25,643 nt of DNA from a virus: positions 1 to 25,643 of IMG/VR virus record IMGVR_UViG_3300022877_000005; one strand, given 5' to 3'. Made by a program: the position numbers and the translations under genes. Shown one piece after another: positions 21,941-25,643 of this stretch. Below the pieces are notes generated by a model, which saw only the letters and a list, made by a program, of their open reading frames with translations, was not told where the DNA came from and did not search any database. The first letter of the stretch is position 1. Each line of letters begins with the position of its first letter.

Positions 21941-24250
21941 TTATGCGGTCACGTTGAAGTTGCTGGTTGTGCTGGTGCTCGTTACGGATGCCCCGAGGTT
22001 CGCAAGCAGGCTGGTGTTGATGGAGAAGTTGTAAATGATCTGCTCGGCCGGCGGCGGCGGCATCACGCTTACTTCAAACGTGAGTTGCCCATTCGCCAGA
22101 CTCGCAGGGGGGTTGTCAACCGGGTTGTAGGTGACCGTGCTTCCAGCAATCAATGCGCCCTGCTGAATCAGCGAGTTGATAAAGGCGTTCACGCTCTGCA
22201 AGATCGAATTGATGAGGCCGTTGGTGATGGGCTTGTCGGCAAAGGGGAGCGAACTGTACTGGATGCTCTGCTCCACAACGTCGAGGGTCCTGCGAACGGC
22301 GATAAACGTGGTCACTGCGCCGCTCGACGGGAAGCTAGATGCCCGGTTGCCCCAGGTCCTGTATCCAGTCCCGAAGCCGTTGAATACCGTCATGATGCCG
22401 GCCGCGTTCAGCGCGTTCGTGTCCGAAGTCGGATCGTAGGCGCTCATGTAGAGACTGACATCAGGACCCAGAATCCCGTTGATGATAGTGTTCGACGGCG
22501 AGAACCAGAAGCCATTGGCGATGTCGTTGGCTGCTGTAGCTCCGGCAACCCAAGTGCTGTACGGCGTGTCCACTGTGCCGGTAACGTTCGTGTATCCGAT
22601 GGTCCCTTGTGCGCTCACCGTGACTCCGGTGGGGCTGATGGTGGTGGGCGTCTTCAACTGCCATGGGAAAGTGAGGGCGAGCCGGTCGCTGGCCTGATTG
22701 AAGGCATTTCCGGCGGCGCCACGGTTGGCGATAGCGGTTGCCACGGTCGTGTTCGGCGGCGCGTCGGTGAACGAGATGGCCCGGAGCTTCGTCGCCATGG
22801 CCAGCAGATTGGCGCTGGTCGACGCATCGTAGAAGGTTGGGGTGATGAGCAGTTTGGCGAACAGTCCCATCGTCTGGAATGTGGTCTGCAAGGCTTGGAT
22901 GCCGGTGTAGGTGCTTCCGGTCACGGTCCCGATGATGTCGGTGTAGGCAACCTTGGACGGGTCGCAGTAGGCACCGGAGACCTGCAATGCCTGCGCTGAG
23001 GTGATTGCGCCGCCGCTCTTGGTGTAGAGCAGGCCGTTCACGTAGTCGATGGTGTAGTCGGTGTTCTCGACGTAGGTCGTCGATCCGGCCTGGTTCTTTA
23101 CCACGACGGTGGTAGGCGGTCCAGCGAAGGTCACGTTGAAGGTGGCGCCGGTGCCACTTCCCGAGGTGCTGGCCTGAGATACAGGATTCGACGGCGTGGC
23201 CGAGTAGCTGCCGGCCGTCGTGATATTCGCAGTATTCACACCAAAGACGCCAAGGTTGAAGGTTGCCCCGGTTCCGAGTCCTGTTGAGCTTGCCTGTGTC
23301 AGTGCCGCGCTGTTCACCGTGAAGACGCCAGCATTGACGATGCTGAAGGTGGCCACGCCCAGGGTAATTGCCAGTTCGGCGCCAACCAGTCCAGCACCCG
23401 TTACCGGCTCAAGAGTTGGCGCGGTAGGGTTGACCGTGTAGGAGCCCGCCAAGGTGATGGACAGTACCGCGGTAATCGCGCCGCTGGCCACCGTCACAGA
23501 TGCCTGGAAGCGTGTCCCGGTTCCAGTCGTACCCGTGACGGTCTGAGTCCCGTTGGTGCCGCCGCTTCCGCCCGCCGCCACAGTGGCCGCTGTGACCTGC
23601 GTCGATGTCACTGTGAGTTGCGGCGCAACTGAGGACGTGCCACCAGTGAGCGTAACGCTGTCACCTGCTGCGTAGTTGTGCGATGTAGCGCCGCCGGGGG
23701 CATTCACCGCCAGAGACACGAGCTTTGTCGTGGCCACCGTCAGGACAGCAGAGACGGAAGCGGTTCCACCAGCCAAGGTGATCGTGTCGGCTGTTGCATA
23801 GCTGTGGCTTGCCGCGCCGCCCGCCTGCGCCACGGTGTCAACCGAAGCGGTAGAAAGGGGAGTGTTGGGCAAGCCTGGACCAATTAGGCCCATGTGACCG
23901 AGTGTTACCGGCACACTGTTGGATGCGGGTCCTGTCAAGGGATTGGTCGCAAAGGTGCTTTGATGCAGGAGCGGGTTGAACACGTCGATGACGATGACGG
24001 CACCCGCGCCCTGGAGTTGAATGTCCGCAAGAGCTTCAGGAATCGTGTAGCCGGCAATCTGTTTACCGAAGTTCGACCCCTGCGCGGCGGACTGAATGAG
24101 CGTCGGGACATTGATTCCGGGTCCTGCTCCAGACGATGCCGACCACTGCGGAGCCGAGCCGATGAGGCCAATAACTGCCGAGTTGACCACCTGAATGGAT
24201 ACGCCGTTAGTGTTGACCTCGGTTACCGTGATGCCATGGAAGAAAGCCAT
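21941..24250 (-). CDS. FI: Contractile tail sheath protein (P2 gpFI family) with a large insertion
   Basis: The protein has 769 residues; ATG 24250 follows GGAG (an upstream frame to 24307 runs through a terminator and is not used). The ends match tail sheaths: FFHGITVTEVNTNGVSIQVVNSAVIGLIGSAP at the N-terminus, FQTMGLFAKLLITPTFYD and AANDIANGFWFSPSNTIINGILG in the middle, and WGNRASSFPSSG, VAVRRTLDVVEQSIQ-type and VMPPPPAEQIIYNFSI at the C-terminus. P2 FI has 396 residues; the extra length is mainly an insertion at about 132-378 of six repeats (about 24-45 residues each) with the GTGATFNV...ITxAGSY...P pattern. These repeats, common in phage decoration proteins, would project from the sheath surface. 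Reading frame is intact across the insertion. Confidence 0.88.
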   Translation of the reverse strand: MAFFHGITVTEVNTNGVSIQVVNSAVIGLIGSAPQWSASSGAGPGINVPTLIQSAAQGSNFGKQIAGYTIPEALADIQLQGAGAVIVIDVFNPLLHQSTFATNPLTGPASNSVPVTLGHMGLIGPGLPNTPLSTASVDTVAQAGGAASHSYATADTITLAGGTASVSAVLTVATTKLVSLAVNAPGGATSHNYAAGDSVTLTGGTSSVAPQLTVTSTQVTAATVAAGGSGGTNGTQTVTGTTGTGTRFQASVTVASGAITAVLSITLAGSYTVNPTAPTLEPVTGAGLVGAELAITLGVATFSIVNAGVFTVNSAALTQASSTGLGTGATFNLGVFGVNTANITTAGSYSATPSNPVSQASTSGSGTGATFNVTFAGPPTTVVVKNQAGSTTYVENTDYTIDYVNGLLYTKSGGAITSAQALQVSGAYCDPSKVAYTDIIGTVTGSTYTGIQALQTTFQTMGLFAKLLITPTFYDASTSANLLAMATKLRAISFTDAPPNTTVATAIANRGAAGNAFNQASDRLALTFPWQLKTPTTISPTGVTVSAQGTIGYTNVTGTVDTPYSTWVAGATAANDIANGFWFSPSNTIINGILGPDVSLYMSAYDPTSDTNALNAAGIMTVFNGFGTGYRTWGNRASSFPSSGAVTTFIAVRRTLDVVEQSIQYSSLPFADKPITNGLINSILQSVNAFINSLIQQGALIAGSTVTYNPVDNPPASLANGQLTFEVSVMPPPPAEQIIYNFSINTSLLANLGASVTSTSTTSNFNVTA

Positions 24251-24276
24251 TTTCTCCGCTCCTTTGCCGCCAAACG

Positions 24277-24302
24277 TGAAAAAGCCGGGACGAATCCGGC
24301 TT
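24277..24302 (-). terminator. Rho-independent terminator before the sheath gene
   Basis: On the minus strand AAGCCGG-ATTCGTC-CCGGCTT forms a seven-pair stem with a seven-base loop and runs into TTT (CGGCTTTTTC). It sits between the gp37-like gene and the sheath ribosome site. The arrangement suggests that head/neck transcripts partly stop here and the sheath and tube genes have their own promoter or depend on read-through. Confidence 0.65.
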
Positions 24303-24344
24303 ATCAAGCCTTCTCCATCCCGGCCAGGTTGTTCCTGTACCGTC

Positions 24345-24359
24345 GATACAAAGTGTATC
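24345..24359. promoter_or_regulatory. Short inverted repeat in the sheath leader
   Basis: GATACA-AAG-TGTATC is a perfect 6-3-6 palindrome just after the gp37-like stop, upstream of the sheath terminator. Such symmetry fits a regulator binding site. A related sequence block (GACGG(G)TACAG(G)AAC on the minus strand) follows it here and also occurs near 9785-9800, before the hairpin at 9735-9775. Confidence 0.3.
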
Positions 24360-24365
24360 AGGTTG

Positions 24366-24974
24366 CTACTCTGATGGGACGATGACCTTATCTCCGCTCG
24401 GAGTAACGTTGAAAATCGCTTGCTGCAAGTTCGCCAGCGCGTAAGAGGGCAACAGCCGCGGGCGAATGGTGAGGACGTTGAAAGTCAGATCGTAAAGCCA
24501 GACGCGCCCTTGTGGGTCCTGTTCCGAGAATCTTTCCTCAGTGAAGTAGGCGTGACGGCATCCGGTAGGCTGGAATCCACCCAGCGCTGATTCAATCGCA
24601 TCGATGAGAGCATAGACTGAGCCGGCCCCACTGAGGTTCCACGCCGTCTTGCGCGCCTCGACATGGACCTTGAATTGAAGAGTGCGCTCCTGGACCATGC
24701 TCGACGTTGCAAGCGGTTTCGAGAGTCCCGTGTTGCTGTAGGAGATCAGGACAAAAGCTATCGCCGATGATGCCCACCACGTATCAAGGTCAAATGCCGG
24801 GTAGATGTAGACCGGGATCGCCAGGGAACCGGAAGCAAAGAACGCCACAAGTTGCGCGGCAATCTGGTTCTGAATTGAGTCCACGGTAAGGGACGCGGGG
24901 GGCGTGTTGGTCCTGCCGCCCCATGCCGTCGGGTCGATCTGTACCGGGAGCGCGCCATAGGTGGGGTCGCTCAT
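24366..24974 (-). CDS. Gp37-like tail-region protein (Mu gp37 family)
   Basis: The protein has 202 residues. The central and C-terminal parts (TLQFKVHVEARKTAWNLSG..., VYALIDAIESALGGFQPTGC, DPQGRVWLYDLTFNVLTIRPRLLP) resemble the Mu gp37 family, which sits directly before the sheath in Mu-like phages and is thought to take part in tail completion. The N-terminus contains SIQNQIAAQLVAFFA, the usual family start. The ATG overlaps the previous stop as TAAATG. The assignment is supported by position next to sheath and tube. Confidence 0.68.
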   Translation of the reverse strand: MSDPTYGALPVQIDPTAWGGRTNTPPASLTVDSIQNQIAAQLVAFFASGSLAIPVYIYPAFDLDTWWASSAIAFVLISYSNTGLSKPLATSSMVQERTLQFKVHVEARKTAWNLSGAGSVYALIDAIESALGGFQPTGCRHAYFTEERFSEQDPQGRVWLYDLTFNVLTIRPRLLPSYALANLQQAIFNVTPSGDKVIVPSE

Positions 24975-25418
24975 TTACGTGTTCGCCTTTGCGCTCAGTT
25001 TCTCGGCTCGCGCCGCCGCTTCCTCTGCCAACTTCTGATGCTCAGCCGCGCCCTTGGGGAGGTTGTCACGGTAGGAGTTGGCAGCTTGCCGATAATGGTC
25101 CTGAGCCTGTCCATGAGCGGCTGCGGCCTCCAGATGTTTGGCCTTCTGCTCGACAGTGAGTTCGGGCGGTGCCTGTATATCCTGAACGCCTCCCCAGCCG
25201 TAGGCCTTGCGCTCATGTTCGCCCTTCATCTGCGAGTGGTGCAGACCATGGGCAATGGCCAGGTGCATCTTCTCTTCGCTGGCACCGGCGTCCCGCTTTG
25301 CCATTGCCAGTCCGCGCGTCTGGCCGCATAGAACACAAGTGCAGCCCACGCCGTGATTGTTGTATGGGTTAGGAGTTGCCGACTTCGCCATTCCCATTCT
25401 GGAGTCTTCGTAGAACAT
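24975..25418 (-). CDS. His/Cys-rich protein of unknown function
   Basis: The protein has 147 residues; ATG 25418 has GAGGTGACAA upstream. It contains GCTCVLCGQTRG near residues 25-36, a His-rich block (HLAIAHGLHHSQMKGEHE, about 52-69) and an Ala/Glu/Lys-rich helical C-terminus likely to form a coiled coil. The Cys and His groups could bind a metal. No family is recognised. Its neighbours (a truncated structural gene and gp37) suggest a head-to-tail or neck context, but an accessory role is equally possible. Confidence 0.5.
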   Translation of the reverse strand: MFYEDSRMGMAKSATPNPYNNHGVGCTCVLCGQTRGLAMAKRDAGASEEKMHLAIAHGLHHSQMKGEHERKAYGWGGVQDIQAPPELTVEQKAKHLEAAAAHGQAQDHYRQAANSYRDNLPKGAAEHQKLAEEAAARAEKLSAKANT

Positions 25419-25421
25419 TTG

Positions 25422-25643
25422 TCACCTCGAATGCGGCAGTACGATTTCTACGCCGAAGTTCTGTTTGCTCTGACGTTGCGACGATGAGCCTGTGATTGTC
25501 AAGGTGCGGTGCGTGATCCAGCACTCTTGCACCAGACCGCCCAAAGTCAAGTCCGCCGTGGGTCCTACTGAGTCTTGGATGGCGCTCTCAACCGCATCCG
25601 CAAGGTTGTTAAGATTTGAGACATTGGTCTCATCTGGAACTTC
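25422..25643 (-). CDS. C-terminal part of a structural/neck protein (5' truncated)
   Basis: An open frame enters from the right edge and ends with TGA at 25422-25424, giving 73 residues (NLNNLADAVESAIQDSV..., LTLGGLVQECWITHRTLTITG, NFGVEIVLPHSR). The pattern of a helix with Ala/Glu, then L-G-G-x-V-x-x-C and a final beta strand ending V-E-I-V-L, is like small tail-terminator or neck proteins of tailed phages. The stop is three bases before the next ATG, so it is part of the same operon. The identification is tentative because the N-terminus lies outside the window. Confidence 0.4.
   Translation of the reverse strand, partial: EVPDETNVSNLNNLADAVESAIQDSVGPTADLTLGGLVQECWITHRTLTITGSSSQRQSKQNFGVEIVLPHSR

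Noticed and set aside
21845-22999. Long plus-strand open frame (384 codons) opposite the sheath gene
   Set aside because: It runs antisense to well-recognised sheath and tube genes, crosses their junction, is Arg/Gly/Val-rich as expected of a shadow frame, and has no recognisable domain.
24251-24307. N-terminal extension of the sheath
   Set aside because: It would translate the terminator stem; known sheaths begin near the internal ATG at 24250.
1-25643. tRNAs, CRISPR arrays, insertion sequences or attachment sites
   Set aside because: I saw no cloverleaf, regular spaced repeats, transposase motifs or terminal repeats. The repeated GTCCTG hexamer is too short and irregular for an array.

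Overview
The window is about 25.6 kb of a tailed bacteriophage or prophage with a contractile (myovirus) tail. One tail operon mixes P2-family proteins (sheath FI, tube FII, E, tape measure, U, X, D, V, W, J, I) with at least one Mu-family protein (gp37). Coding density is very high. Genes join through ATGA, GTGA, TTGA, TAATG or TAAATG junctions, several starts are TTG or GTG, and Shine-Dalgarno sites are strong, so the host is a bacterium. The endolysin, candidate coiled-coil/membrane lysis proteins and Sec-type signal peptides suggest a Gram-negative host. The secreted-looking fibre proteins ending their leader in A-Q recall Acidobacteriota prophages, but that host guess is weak. No integrase, repressor, terminase, capsid gene, tRNA, CRISPR array or insertion sequence is visible.

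Layout. (1) 1-2582, plus strand: the end of an unknown gene, a SNF2-type helicase and a DNA methyltransferase, all overlapping. (2) 2601-5659, minus strand, convergent with region 1: a large Strawberry-notch (SBNO)-type helicase, possibly preceded by a short leader ORF. A bidirectional hairpin lies at the convergence. (3) 5684-9775, minus strand: a lysis and accessory region with a clear terminator at its 3' end. It holds several small membrane proteins, a lysozyme-like endolysin, a 46-residue double CxxCxGKG zinc-ribbon protein, a coiled-coil/membrane protein, a fibre-like protein with a signal peptide and a small Cys protein. (4) 9815-25643, minus strand: the tail operon, transcribed from right to left. 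Its order is a truncated upstream gene, an unknown His/Cys protein, gp37-like, [terminator], sheath, tube, small beta protein, assembly chaperone, GpE-like, tape measure, U, X, conserved Cys protein, D, V, conserved protein, W/gp25, J, an SGNH-hydrolase spike, and I.

How it works together. Sheath, tube, chaperones and tape measure build the tail. U, X, D, V, W, J and I make the terminator, hub, spike and baseplate. The SGNH protein and the fibre-like protein are the likely host-surface factors. The lysis cluster releases virions. The helicase/methyltransferase block probably handles phage DNA replication, modification or anti-restriction.

The points most worth a second look are: signal peptides on two tail-spike/fibre-like proteins; an SGNH esterase between gpJ and gpI; a sheath roughly doubled in length by a six-repeat insertion; a small zinc-ribbon gene inside the lysis cluster; and a marked excess of the hexamer GTCCTG/CAGGAC (about 60 copies counted by eye against roughly 11 expected), centred by one perfect palindrome.
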